A stretch of 64,000 nucleotides of DNA, taken from NCBI GenBank assembly GCA_963691815.1, contig OY829656.1, positions 2,086,537 to 2,150,536 on the forward strand, in the 5' to 3' direction. The stretch is from Echiichthys vipera (Eukaryota > Chordata > Actinopteri > Perciformes > Trachinidae). The position numbers were made by a program, and so were the translations under genes. Below, in pieces: positions 10,263-20,640 of the stretch. How positions within the stretch are numbered: position 1 is the first letter of the stretch; every line of letters begins with the position of its first letter. The notes beneath the pieces were generated by a model. It was not told the DNA's origin. It did no database searches and was given only the letters and a program-made list of their open reading frames with translations.

Positions 10263-10849
10263 TCAGAGCAGCGGGGGCGGTGTTGCAGTCGCTCTACCGC
10301 ACCGTTGTGACGAAAAGAGAGCTGAGGAAGGCAAAGCTCTGGATCTACCGCTCAGTCCTGGTTCCTACCCTCACCTGTGGTCATGAAAGCTGGGTCAGGA
10401 CCCAAAGAACCAGGTCCAGGTCAGGACCCAAAGAACCAGGTCCAGGTCCAAGCGGCCGAAATGGGTTTTCTCAGGAGGGGGTCTGGAGTCTCCCTTAGAG
10501 AGAGGGGGAGAAGTTCAGCATCCGTGAGGAACTCGGAGTAGAGCCGCTGCTCCTTTGCGTTGAAAGGAGCCAGTTGAGGTGGTTCAGGATCATCTGGTAA
10601 GGATGAACCCTGGGCGCCTCCCTAGGGAGGTGTTCCAGGCACGTCCAGCTGGGAGGAGGCCTCTGGGAAGACCCAGGACCAGGTGGAGAGATTAGATCTC
10701 CACACTGGCCTGGGAACGCCTCAGGATCCCCCAGTTAGAGCTGGTTAATGTGGCCCGGGAAAGGGAAGTTTGGGGTCCCCTGCTAAAGCTGCTGCCCCCA
10801 CGACCCGACCCCGGATAAGAGGCTGAAGATGAGATGAATAAGATGAGTG
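10263..10849 (+). mobile_element. LINE H, copy H1 (3' part of ORF2 and tail)
   Basis: Encodes broken pieces of the C-terminal part of a non-LTR retrotransposon polyprotein: AKLWIYRSVLVPTLTCGHES near 10335-10390, then, after frame breaks, the region equivalent to the SQLRWF block. It ends in CCCGACCCCGGATAAGAGG and GAAGATGAGATGA. An internal ~27-bp duplication (AGGACCCAAAGAACCAGGTC twice) disrupts it. The RT catalytic core is absent, as usual for 5'-truncated copies. The clade (L2- or Rex-like) is uncertain. Confidence 0.75.
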
Positions 10850-11061
10850 TATTGTAGGACTTTATGGCCCTGTTCGGACATTTCTCTTGAGGTGCTATCG
10901 ATAACAGATGTGTTACGATAAGACCCTTCAAGTCGAGCTCGCACTGAAGTGTCACCCCAAACACTAATGAGGTCTAAACTTCATTCTCCCTCCTCTGGCC
11001 GCCTGCTTCACTGCTGTCCTCCATGTTTGTTTTGATTCTGTTCCTGGCTTTTTTGCAGTGC

Positions 11062-11290
11062 AGCAAGGGTCAGAATGACGTCAAAGTCGCATTGAATGCA
11101 AACTGGCTGTTCAGATTGCGGTCGTATTAAAAAAATCTGATTCGTATCCGATTCAGTAGCACATTTAAAAGTGTCCTGATTCTGATTGAAAGGTCAGATT
11201 CAATGCGACTTGTGCTGTTCACACTGTCAAAAGAAAATCAGATACGGGTCACATGGAGCTGCAGTGGGAACGGAGCCATAGCGACTTTGG
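11062..11290. repeat. Possible MITE remnant
   Basis: Contains the near-palindromic block AATCTGATTCGTATCCGATT and, about 100 bp later, CTGTTCACACTGTCAAAAGA with complementary parts. This resembles short inverted-repeat elements common in fish. There is no second copy in the window; low confidence. Confidence 0.3.
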
Positions 11291-11339
11291 CCAATCCGCA
11301 TTTCTTCTACTAAAGAAATAAAGAGTCCAGACAGTGATC

Positions 11340-11406
11340 CAGGGGTTCCCCCTCTTCACGATTCCCAATTTGACCTCTGGTTTCAAGTAGACTTTCAGGT
11401 CAGTGT
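11340..11406 (+). repeat. Block F, second copy
   Basis: Matches 2083-2157 (CCAATTTGACCTCTGGTTTC and flanks). Here it is not followed by family E, so it appears to be an independent repeat block. Confidence 0.7.
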
Positions 11407-11547
11407 TGTGGTTTTCTGGCCCATGACTTTACTGTTTCAGGTCACTTTAGCCGCAGGAAGCTTGTTTCCACGAAAAAGCTCTAAAAAACCTAAAGTATGC
11501 TACCTGTCCGGCCTCAGACTGCACACACACACACACTAGCTGGTGCA

Positions 11548-11908
11548 GAAAGTGGAGCATTTAGCTGCTAATGAGCAAGATATTTGCCTTCCCTCCAGAG
11601 TAAGTGAAAGACCAAAAATAGAGCTGAAGAGAATATTAGACTTACTTTTGCAACATCGACAGAAATACAATCTCCAAATGAACACTGATGCTGCTCGCTC
11701 TCCTCTTGATGGGGAAATAGGTTGTCCTCATTCACCGTTCATACATACAACTATTGTATGTGACACAGGTATTTATTACTGTAGAAACCAAAAAGGAAAT
11801 CAGGTGATGCAGTATAAGGGCGCCAAAACCTTCATGTGGAGGAGGGTCAGGGTGGTGGATGGGCCCAAAACACAACACGTTGGGGAGAAGCACTTAGCTG
11901 AACAATGA
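11548..11908 (+). pseudogene. Open frame with weak immunoglobulin V-like signature
   Basis: A frame of about 120 codons. Residues near the middle of its second half read CDTGIYYCRNQ, which fits the D-x-G-x-Y-x-C motif before the second cysteine of V-type Ig domains. The start (EHLAANEQDICLP) resembles the first strands, but the first cysteine is displaced and the usual tryptophan is missing. A plausible splice acceptor (CTGGTGCAG) precedes it. No signal peptide or membrane segment is attached. It could be a decayed V exon or a chance match; I cannot choose. Confidence 0.25.
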
Positions 11909-12944
11909 TCTTTTTGGGGTGTTAACACAGTTTTCGTTGTTTTTTTCTTAAGCTTAACTTGTCACATAACAGTATTATTGTTAAAACTTAACCATTGCTT
12001 TTTGTGTAAACTTAATGTGTGTCTAAGTGTAATATTAGTTTTATAATATTATCAAAACTACCCCAGTTGCGCCCCCAAATAGGGTGATAGGAGGTATGCG
12101 GTCAGCCTAGGCCTGACTCAGGGATCTGGACGCCCCTGCCATGCATAGTCCCCTGAGATGTCCGCCACTTGACAACAAGGTGACTCTCACGGCTAATTGG
12201 GCTTGGGACGCAAGCTCAGGGCTGATCACCCTGTGGCTGGCCGCTTCTGGGGAGGGTGTATAGTGTAAATGGCCGAAACACCCCACGATCCAGAGGAACA
12301 CTACTGATGATCACCATTCACTGATAAGTCCACCAGCTAATTGTATGTGCTTGCACAAGGATAACAGCATCTCATCCTGTGTATTCTTGAATATTGTATT
12401 GACATCTAAATGTGTTTCATCTTCTGTATTTTAGCTCTTGTTTGTAGTTGCACTTTATGTACACCTTGTGCTGTTTAAATAAGGTTTGATTTGGTCACAG
12501 GCAAAGAGCAAAAGCATCAAGATGTGTACAACTTGTGAAAATGTAGCATAAAAACGTGCTGCCAGCAGAGACACACTCCTTCACAAAGGCACACAGTAAT
12601 ACAGATTCAGGACAACGTTGACAGTTCAAAGCAAGTGGATGTGAGGTGAGACCAATGTGAGAGGACGATGCGTTCATGGAGACAAACATGCACAAACAAA
12701 ACTCACCCCATAAATGATTCACAAGGAAGACAAATACACAGACTGTGCAACGAGGCGAGAGGATTCAAAGTTCATAGAAGTTGTTCCAGTGTTGGATTCT
12801 GTGGACGGCACTTTAGGGGTTTGATTTTCAGACAATACCAAAATACTTTCTTCTCTCTATTTCTGATTTGGGATATCTATATTATATATATATATATATA
12901 TGTATTAGTTGTAAAGAAGATATGTCTGTGTATGACTGTAAAGT
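11909..12944. other. Unassigned sequence
   Basis: No repeat match within the window. 12060-12305 is relatively GC-rich (GCGCCCCCAAATAGGG onward) and could be part of an unidentified retroelement; I see no diagnostic motif. A TA repeat at 12878-12902 lies near the end. Confidence 0.3.
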
Positions 12945-13425
12945 TAAAGGTTGAATGTGTAGAATGAGCAGAACACCGCCATCTAGTGTCTCAAGATTGT
13001 TGTCGCAACAACAAAAAATAACTCCAGCAGTCGGGTTGCCAGGTTGGTCAGACCCGGCCCAGTAGCTCCAGGAGACCGGAGTCTGTTTGAGCCTGTTTGA
13101 ACCCGTCCCCTCCAGAAAATCACAGCATCAAAACAAGGATTAGAGGAGTTTGACTGACAGTTAGCGTTAGCCGTTCGCGTTAGCCCTTCCAGCTAAGTGC
13201 AGATGAAAGTGATGTTAGCATCAAGGAGAAGCGTAGCCATGTGGGCGTGCGTTTGAATGGCACTGCACCCAACAACGGATCCTGGCAACCAGCAACGCCC
13301 AACGCTATTGGCTGCTACCATGGAAACACAACGGGACAGAAAGTCATTGTCAAACCTGTCAAAAATCTTTTTTAATATTAATTCAGACAAAATATATTTT
13401 TTATGGAAAAGCAATACTTTCATTT
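12945..13425 (+). mobile_element. Repeat family E, copy E2, internally deleted
   Basis: Begins with TAAAGGTTGAATGTGTA, which matches the ends of other E copies and resembles the terminal repeat of the element at 23866-24820. It lacks the central ~180 bp present in E3 and E4 (the jump is after CGTGCGTTTGAATGGC). The right part contains GGCTGCTACCATGGAAACAC. At its right edge it joins directly to repeat C2. Confidence 0.7.
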
Positions 13426-13426
13426 T

Positions 13427-13615
13427 GCAGAGTAGGTAAAGACCACACTCTATGACTTATTTATGATTTACAGAGACCCAACAATTCCCCCGTAGAGTAC
13501 GGTGGCGTTGAAAACCTTCACTATAACAGACAGGAACGTCAGACAGACCCAGCTCTGTGGAGGACGCACATCTGTCTGCACCGGAGAGAGGAAGAGAAGG
13601 AGAGAGAGAGAGAAA
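13427..13615 (-). mobile_element. LINE-type tail family, copy C2 (no 3' tail)
   Basis: Near-identical to 632-823, including the GA run. The AATAAA-type tail is missing because the copy abuts family E at 13425, which suggests that one of the two inserted into or recombined with the other. Confidence 0.65.
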
Positions 13616-14199
13616 AGACAGACAGATGGACATAGACAGACACACTTACAGTAACTATAATAATATCTATAGTAATGTGAATATGACTTATGTGTTATGA
13701 CAGTTAATACAGCAGCATAGTAGAAACAAGCACAGCTAAGGTGACAGATTATAACAGCAGCAGGAAGCGTCATGCAGGACCACTGCAGCAGGCACCACCA
13801 CCATCAGCAGAGACCTACACACAGGACCACGGCAGCAGGCACCACCACCATCAGCAGAGAGCTGAGAGACGACAAAGCACAAACAACTACGGGGAAGAAG
13901 TTGAATTAGTAACATGCATTGATGAGACATGGATGACACAGACAGAGATGACTTAAATTGTCTATACTCAAAGTGAAGGAAAATTACAAAGCAGTTTGTT
14001 CTTTTACAAAAATACTCCGCTCTAGACTTCAGGAATAGATCGTGTCGGCATAATGCAACCGTAATCATGTCACAGGGCACAGTAACTCATGATCATAAGA
14101 GTCTATCTGGAGGCTGAGTGCAGGTCAGGAGACAGTGAAGAGGACGCAGAGGTCGAACGACCCAAACTACAGCATGTTGAACAACCCTCGAGGATTCAG
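13616..14199. other. No firm feature; short local repeat
   Basis: A ~30-bp segment (GCAGGCACCACCACCATCAG) occurs twice about 45 bp apart near 13790 and 13835. Nothing else was recognised. Confidence 0.4.
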
Positions 14200-14560
14200 G
14201 CAGCTCACCTTTTCCTATTGTTCTACTTCTCCTTCAATCCTTTCCCCCTCTTCATCCACTGTTTCATCACATTTCCCCTCATCTTCTCTCCTTCACTGTC
14301 CTCTCATTACGCCCCTATTTCCGTTCCCTGTCTCTCATCTACTCCTCTCCCGTTTTTTAACCACTTCTTAGCCTTACTTTGCACGTTTTCACCCATTTCT
14401 CATTATCTTCTCCCCTCTCATCTCCCCGCTTCGTTGCTTTACCTCCTCTCTCCTTCCCTGCTCTCTCCTTCTCCCCTCACAGCCTCTCCCGGTGTCTGCT
14501 CTTCTTTCATCTTTCTACCTTTCTCCTCTTTTCTCTGCACACTGACTAATTATCCTTGTC
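14200..14560. repeat. Pyrimidine-rich tract
   Basis: About 350 bases, strongly biased to C and T on the plus strand, without a regular period. It leaves a long open frame (14089-14721) of low-complexity composition that I do not accept as coding. Confidence 0.7.
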
Positions 14561-15002
14561 AACACAGCTTTCTGTTATTGACACATCAGCCTGTGGTGGA
14601 CGTTGGATCTCCTCTGGCTGCGTTTCTCTCCTCCGTTTGCCGGAAAGGGTCGTGTGCATACATTAAGGTTAAATCCACGCAGGCACCTGTGTGCTCTCGA
14701 AGCATGTGCAGGTTTGTTTAACAGACTCAAAGTGAATATGACACAGAGGCCCTGCATTAAACATATGTTGGTTGTGTTGCATCAGCTGTTACCAGAGCCC
14801 CGGTTTGTGCCTCTCAGGCGTTTCCATTACTTTGGTGTCACAGAGCGAAGCATCTGTTTCTCTGGAAGATGAATCCCTGGCATCTTTAAGGCCATTTAAC
14901 AACTCTCGTCCCAGTGTTAAAGAGGTTTCCAGACACTTGTGTCCAACTGGATCCAAAACAGCTGCACAATGAAAAGAGAAATATTAAATATAATTTATAT
15001 CA
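14561..15002. other. No recognised feature
   Basis: No repeat match or exon seen between the pyrimidine tract and the SINE at 15015. Confidence 0.35.
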
Positions 15003-15014
15003 TGTCTGTATACA

Positions 15015-15479
15015 TTCATCTTCAGCCTCTTGTCCCTGTCGGGGTCGCGGGGGGCAGGGGGCCGATCCCAGCTGACATCGGGCGTGAGGCGGGGTCCACC
15101 CTGGACAGGACGCCAGTCTATCACAGGACACATAGAGACGAACAGAGACAGACAACCATTCACACCTACGGGTGATTTAGAGTCATCAATGAACCCAACA
15201 CCTGCACGTCTTTGGACTGTGGGAGGAAACCGGAGAACCCGGAGAAAACCCACGCAGACACGGGGACAACATGCTAACTCCTGTCTACTTTTACACCCTG
15301 CTGCGCCCTCATCGTCTCCACTTCTCTGCTCATTTGTCCGTCCGTCCAGTAAGTGGTCGATGACGGACGGACACACAAAGGGCGCCTGTGGGTGGGATGC
15401 CGACGAACGCCAACAAGCTCCTCTACGCACCAAAACACGCACCAGCGCTGTGCTAGCCACCACTCCACCGTGTCGCCCC
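15015..15479 (-). mobile_element. SINE copy A3 with variant 5' region
   Basis: On the minus strand the tail and body match other A copies, and the extreme 5' end (GGTGGAGTGGTGGCTAGCAC) also matches. Between them (about 15285-15450) roughly 165 bp of unrelated sequence replaces the usual ~75 bp. The whole unit is flanked by a perfect 12-bp direct repeat, TGTCTGTATACA, at 15003-15014 and 15480-15491, so it was inserted as one piece. The replacement contains a 12-bp inverted repeat, TGTCCGTCCGTC / GACGGACGGACA. Confidence 0.8.
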
Positions 15480-15491
15480 TGTCTGTATACA

Positions 15492-16185
15492 GTATATTTT
15501 TATGCTTTTAAATTACAAAAGATGGTCAGCGACAAAGAAAAACGTGCATATAAAAAATCATATTATTGATACTTTACAGTCGTTTTGACATTACCAATGG
15601 AGCACGGACATATGCGATCATTTTTGTTTGGATAAGTGGCCTGAGGTTTAAATTATTTACATCTATGATCGTGTAGCGGACAGTTTTGATCCAGATCCAG
15701 GACTGAAGAGTCTCAGATGCTGGAAACACCTTCAAACCTGCTGTTGTGAGTGTTACAAGTTAAAAGGTTGGTTATGTTTCAGCTGCAGGACGTGACTTGA
15801 AAGTAATATAAAACAGTGAGAGGTGCATTTGTTGTTCATTTAAACTGGTGATTTGTTTGAACAAGACACATTCTGACTCATAAAGTGCTGTTTTCGTTCT
15901 TTACTGTTCACTTGTGCTGTCGTTTCTAACCTTCTGTGTGGAGGTTTGAGCTCGCACCTACAGAAACACCTTACAGTCATTATGCATATTACAGAAAAGA
16001 GCCATAAGGACGGTTAATAATGCAGCGTTTGGTGAAGACAGCGACTCTGTTTTTAAAGTCAAGTGGATCCATAATGCAGCGCAAATAATGCATAAAGTCA
16101 GAAATCATTTACAACCACGTAACATGGAAACAGGAAGGGTGGTTATAACATGAGAGGAAAGTTTCATATAAAGAAACTTTGAAGG
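15492..16185. other. No recognised feature
   Basis: AT-rich single-copy-looking sequence; no exon or repeat recognised. Confidence 0.35.
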
Positions 16186-16303
<118 letters not shown>

Positions 16304-16472
16304 CAATCTGTGGGGTGAAACTGAAGCAGAAACATTGTACTGTTCAGGAAGATGTACAGAAATCGAATGTGTGTGTTTTTTATGTTTGTGAACAGAATAA
16401 GAAATACTTTAATAATCCCAGGGGGAAATTTGATTATTTAAAATAATAATATTATTGTTTTTTTCAAAATAA

Positions 16473-17033
16473 GGTGACGTGTGTGGTGGTGGATAGCACT
16501 GTGGCCTCACAACAAGAGGGTTCCTGGTTCGAATCCTGGCTGTGTGGAGTTTGCATGTTCTCCCCGTGTCTGCGTGCGTTCTCTCCGGTTCCTCCCACAG
16601 TCCAAAGACGTGTGTTTGGTTCATTCATGACTCTAAGGGTGCACTCACACTGTCCATCCGTACCGTGCCCAAGCACGTTTCACGGGCCGTGGCCAGCAAG
16701 CGTACCAGGCCTAGGCACGGCACGCTTGCGGGCCACGGCCCGGGGGGGACAAGTACCCTAAAGCATGGGGCACGGTACGGATGGACAGTGTGAGTGCGCC
16801 CTAAATTGCCCGTAGGTGTGAATGTGAGTGTGAATGGTTGTCGGTCTCTATCAGTGCATTTACGTGCACATCAGTAACCCGAAAATTTGTAAACACAATG
16901 TATGTGTCCTGTGATAGACTGGCGTCCTGTCCAGGGTGGACCCCGCCTCACGCCCTATGTCAGCTGGGATCGGCTCCAGCCCCCCACGACCACGACCCCG
17001 TTGGGGACAAGCGGTTGAAGATGATGGATGGAT
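16473..17033 (+). mobile_element. SINE copy A4, interrupted by MITE B2
   Basis: Head (GTGGTGGTGGATAGCACTG, B-box-like GGTTCGAATCC at about 16526), body and tail (AGCGGTTGAAGATGATGGAT) all match family A. At 16637-16801 a Harbinger-like MITE splits the body between ...GACTC and ATTGCC..., leaving TAA on both sides. Extra material follows near 16840-16900 (GTGTGAATGGTTGTCGGTCT onward), where this copy differs from A1. Confidence 0.8.
16637..16801 (+). mobile_element. Harbinger-like MITE B2 (165 bp), nested in SINE
   Basis: Ends GGGTGCACTCACACTGTCC and GGACAGTGTGAGTGCGCCC, extended inward by a further ~17 bp of inverted repeat (ATCCGTACCGTGCCC / GGGCACGGTACGGAT). TAA flanks both sides (16634-16636, 16802-16804), and uninterrupted SINE copies have a single TAA there. 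The interior is a second palindrome (CGGGCCGTGGCC / GGCCACGGCCCG), so the whole element can fold on itself. No coding sequence. Confidence 0.85.
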
Positions 17034-17137
17034 GTTATGGGATGACTGCAGGCAGCCGTGTCCTGTCGACTGTTTATGTGTGAACAGATTTTCATTCTCA
17101 GATAATTACTCACGTGTTCACACTCCACCTCTAAGTG

Positions 17138-17148
17138 TATGTGTGTGT

Positions 17149-17179
<31 letters not shown>

Positions 17180-17180
17180 C
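17138..17180. repeat. (GT)n microsatellite
   Basis: About 20 GT units with one interruption. Confidence 0.9.
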
Positions 17181-17807
17181 ACTATGGAATCATGGGTAAA
17201 CACTTTTTCCTCCAGAAAACAAAGAAAGAGAAAGCGAGCTAACGATAAAGAGAATGGAAGAACAGAAGAGACGTTTGACATTTGGAGCGAAGTAAATGAG
17301 GATGAAAGGAGCGCTGGCTTTGATGTCTGCGAACCACTCCAGACATCCGCAAGAGGCATTTATCATTTTCACGACTTTATAGCTCCGCTTTAAACGAGCT
17401 GAGCTGAGTTTTCCAGCAATAACCAGGTGGAAGACACTGCAGCGAGCATTCATATATTTCATTATCATATCTCCTTCTTTTACGAGCAAGTGAACGTATG
17501 CAGCCGTTATTCTCTACCTCCTTATTTTCCTTTCGTGCAAGAATTCCCTTTCACCAATTTAGTTTTCTATCCAAGTGCAGTTAAATAAAAGTCAAGGCTC
17601 CGTGTTGCAGGTGGCCCTGCACGCTGCATCGACTTACACATTGAATCCATCTCTACTGTTAGTGTCTGCAGAGGGGGGGGGCGGGGGAGAACCAGCAGAC
17701 CCTGTATCCGCACTCTCCATTAACATAGTCAGCAGCTGTGAAAGGGCAGAGCGCAGGCCGCCTGGAGATTTATCAGAATGTCACCGTACGCCACATTAGC
17801 CCTGACA
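17181..17807. other. No recognised feature
   Basis: No repeat family or credible exon recognised. A short G run lies at about 17672-17680. Confidence 0.35.
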
Positions 17808-17819
17808 CCACACACACGC

Positions 17820-17869
<50 letters not shown>

Positions 17870-17873
17870 ACAC
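17808..17873. repeat. (CA)n microsatellite
   Basis: About 30 CA units with minor interruptions. Confidence 0.95.
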
Positions 17874-18237
17874 ATATACACACTTTTGTAACCACGACGC
17901 AAGCAACCCTGGTGAAGTCAGGGTCAAACTGATATGTCAGAGGCAGTCATCTCATTCCAACAAGTCACACAGGTGACGCACGAGTGTGTGTGTGTGTGTG
18001 TGTGTGCAGGAGTTTCTGTGCAAGCCTGTTCTGTGAGTGTGTTTTCATGTATTAATTTACACGACTAAACTAAATTACATGATTGAGTTTCTTCACCCTG
18101 ACTTGCTCGACTGAAAGACAAACAGCGTCCACCAACACCTGCCTTTCCACTCTGAGAGCAACCTTCAACACTTCAAAGACGTCTGCCTTGTGCTCTGCAG
18201 CCTTCTTAAATCATTAAACACTCTCTTTAATCTCTCA

Positions 18238-18238
18238 G

Positions 18239-18278
<40 letters not shown>

Positions 18279-18279
18279 C
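18238..18279. repeat. (CA)n microsatellite
   Basis: About 20 CA units, one interrupted. Confidence 0.9.
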
Positions 18280-18702
18280 TTTGGATGCATCAGTACCACG
18301 TTCAAAAATGAATGCATGTCAGAGGGATGCTGCAAAATCTTCTTTAGACGTTTTAATTTGAATGTTCGTCCTCAAGGATCAACAAACAAACCTTTATAAT
18401 GTTTTACGTCAACAGGACGACAGGATGAGTGTTCTGCTTTTAAAGAAAATAATCACATCACTTTGAATTATCATGAATTCAACCGTGATACATAATCAGT
18501 GCAGCTCTCCATAAACTCCATAATAAGGAAAAACACGGTATTGGGCAATTGTTTGAACATTTCTATGTAAATGAATCTGAATCTATCAAATAAACTTGAA
18601 AGAAAGAAACAAGAATTAACAGAATCTCATGCGTAAGTTAATAAATATCAATAAAAACAATGCTCAGTCCACATGTCCGAACTCAGCTGCACTTCCAAAG
18701 TC
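18280..18702. other. No firm feature; possible LINE/SINE tail
   Basis: The end of this stretch (around 18560-18605, AATAAACTTGAAAGAAAG) resembles a retroposon tail, but I found no matching body. Confidence 0.3.
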
Positions 18703-18705
18703 TAA

Positions 18706-19083
18706 GGGCGCCCTCCCACTGTGTGTCCGTCCCGTGCCCCGGGCTTTAGGGTCCTTGTCCCACCCTCCAGGCCCGTTTGTACTCACACTACCTGGGCCTC
18801 GGAGAATGCTTCTTGCTGCCTATACGTCATCACGCCGTAACACGTCACACGCATTGATGACGTCATGACGATGCGTGGCTTTGTTTCCAGATCTTTCCGT
18901 AGACCTCGGAGTTTTTGTGCGTCTTGTCGACTGTTTTTTAATCTTTTCATCGACCAAATCTGCAGTAAACACTCCACCTCCGCATCACACCAACGTGAAC
19001 CTTTCACCGCCATTGTTTGAGATGTCTGCGCATGGTCCCTCCTTCTTTTTTCTATGTCCCAACAGGCGCACAGGAAATGACGT
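18706..19083 (-). mobile_element. Harbinger-like element B3, right end missing
   Basis: The left end begins GGGCGCCCTCCCACTGT after TAA (18703-18705). It matches B1 up to about 19083 (GGCGCACAGGAAATGACG), where similarity stops, so the second terminal repeat is lost. The left-end variant GGGCGCCCTCCCACTG equals the right end of B4 and B7 in reverse, defining an alternative end type within the family. Confidence 0.75.
18783..19013 (-). pseudogene. Myb/SANT-like fragment in B3
   Basis: 76 codons beginning MAVKGSRWCDAEVECLLQIW, as in B7, with the same ancestral frame slips. Confidence 0.6.
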
Positions 19084-19770
19084 GCACCGCCGTGATGGGC
19101 CAGTTTGCCGGCTGCTAACTGCAGACTTATGAAGAAGACATTAACCCCATTAATAACTCCAAAATCATGTTCATTGCATTAAATATTAACCTATTGTTCT
19201 TGCATGAACTCATGCATGAGATGCCTTTAATTCTTGTGCGTTCCTAGTTCATAAAGTGCTGGGCTACATTAATTAACTTGTGCTTTTTCATGCATGAAGT
19301 CAGGTACGAATCCATGATAATTCATCTTCCCTTAAGTGTTACTGTTTTATGTTGTTGCATTAATTGGATTGAGTTTAAATTCAAAAAGCAGCAGGGAATC
19401 CACACGTTTGATTTATTTCATGCCTTGTGCTTTGTTTTTCTTGGCATGCTAATCCTCATGAGTCAGAGCATTAATGAGGATGACACACAGGCTAAGTGCA
19501 GGACAGCCAAGTGTGTCTGCAGCCTTACAAATCACTCCTTGATGCAGAGAAAGTGTTTTTTTCCCCACAGGATTTAGAGGATTTTTGTTTGTTTGTTTGT
19601 TTGTTTAACAGCTAAAACTTGGATAAACGGGGCTGGCTCTACCGCTACTCAAAAGGGCTTCATTTTGCATTTGACTGTACAGAAGCACTCTGGCCTGAGA
19701 CACACACACACACCTGTAGATCTTGACTTATGCAGCACTCCAGTTGAATTTGGAGGTGGGAATTTCCAAC
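19084..19770. other. No recognised feature
   Basis: No repeat match in the window. A (GTTT)n run lies at 19585-19604 and a short CA run at about 19697-19712. Confidence 0.35.
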
Positions 19771-19794
19771 TTTCCAGTCGTAGCAACGACTTAT

Positions 19795-20097
19795 GCTGCG
19801 ATCACACTGCAAGCAATAGACGAGCTAGAAGCAGCGCGATTACAAAATCAATATACAGACGCGATTTGAACGCGGACGGCGATATATGTGACGCAATAGA
19901 CGCGAAAATCCATTGGTATTTGCGTCCAATGCCTCCAATGCCTCCAACGTGCGAGTTGAAAATATTTAACTTTTCAGCCAAATCGCGTGACGTTGTGGCA
20001 CGTCAGCCAATCAGCGTTGAGATTGAGGTAAACGTCATAACATCCAGGGGATCACCCAAGCCGCCACGTGGCCGGTCGTCCACGTAAAACAAGTGCA
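19795..20097. repeat. Possible DNA-transposon end
   Basis: Starts near GCTGCGATCACACTGCAAGC and is rich in CG-containing words, like the GCGTTCACAC-type ends of fish MITEs. No opposite end was found; low confidence. Confidence 0.25.
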
Positions 20098-20640
20098 CGA
20101 GAGGACAGGATTATGCAAAGACTCTCAATGGGGAATCAGTCCAACACTGCAGCTGGAGTTGCTCGCCAGTTCAATTTATTTGGGTCTAATGGAAACATTA
20201 TGTTGGGCGTAGGACCGGGGAAAGACTGAACCCAAAGTGTGTGAAGAAGTCAGTTACATTTGGAGGAGGAAGTGTCATGGTTTGGGGGATGTTTTCTGCA
20301 GCAGGAGTTGGGCCTCTTGTTCAGTGAATGCAAATGTTTATGTGAACCTACTTCATCAACATGCAACACCTTCACTGCATCTGTCTCCCAATCAGCTGCA
20401 ATGTTCATGCAAGACAACGCCCCCCGTCACACTGCAAAACAGGTTAAGCAGTTCCTAAGCTAAGAATAGGGATCCCCCAGTTAGAGCTGGTTAATGTGGC
20501 CTGGGAAAGGGAAGTTTGAGGTCCCCTGCTGGAGCTGCTGCCCCCGAGACCCGACCCTGGATAAGCGGTTAAAGATGAGTGATGCGATGAAATGACCAGC
20601 TCAGAGTCCAGATCTTAACCGCATAGAGTATTCACAAACA
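20098..20640 (+). pseudogene. Tc1/mariner transposase relic, split by LINE H
   Basis: Pieces of a Tc1-type transposase in several frames. Near 20110-20170 a helix-turn-helix remnant reads MGNQSNTAAGVARQFN. At about 20235-20310 VTFGGGSVMVWGMFSAAG matches the conserved block before the second catalytic residue. At about 20400-20460 MFMQDNAPRHTAKQVKQFLS carries the second Asp. After a LINE insertion (20469-20593), PAQSPDLNRIE carries the final acidic motif. Sequence between the HTH and the catalytic blocks is deleted. Stops and frameshifts make it inactive. Confidence 0.8.
20469..20593 (+). mobile_element. LINE H, copy H2 (tail only), nested in Tc1
   Basis: Only the last ~125 bp of LINE H: GGGATCCCCCAGTTAGAGCT to GATAAGCGGTTAAAGATGAG and a GATGA-type tail. 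It separates KQFLS from PAQSPDLN of the Tc1 transposase, so it inserted after the Tc1 copy was in place. Confidence 0.8.

Noticed and set aside
14089..14721. 210-codon plus frame
   Set aside because: It lies across a pyrimidine-rich tract; the residues are mostly S, P, L and F without a recognisable domain.
19593..20087. 164-codon frame before the Tc1 relic
   Set aside because: No domain recognised; it crosses a probable DNA-transposon end and a CA run.
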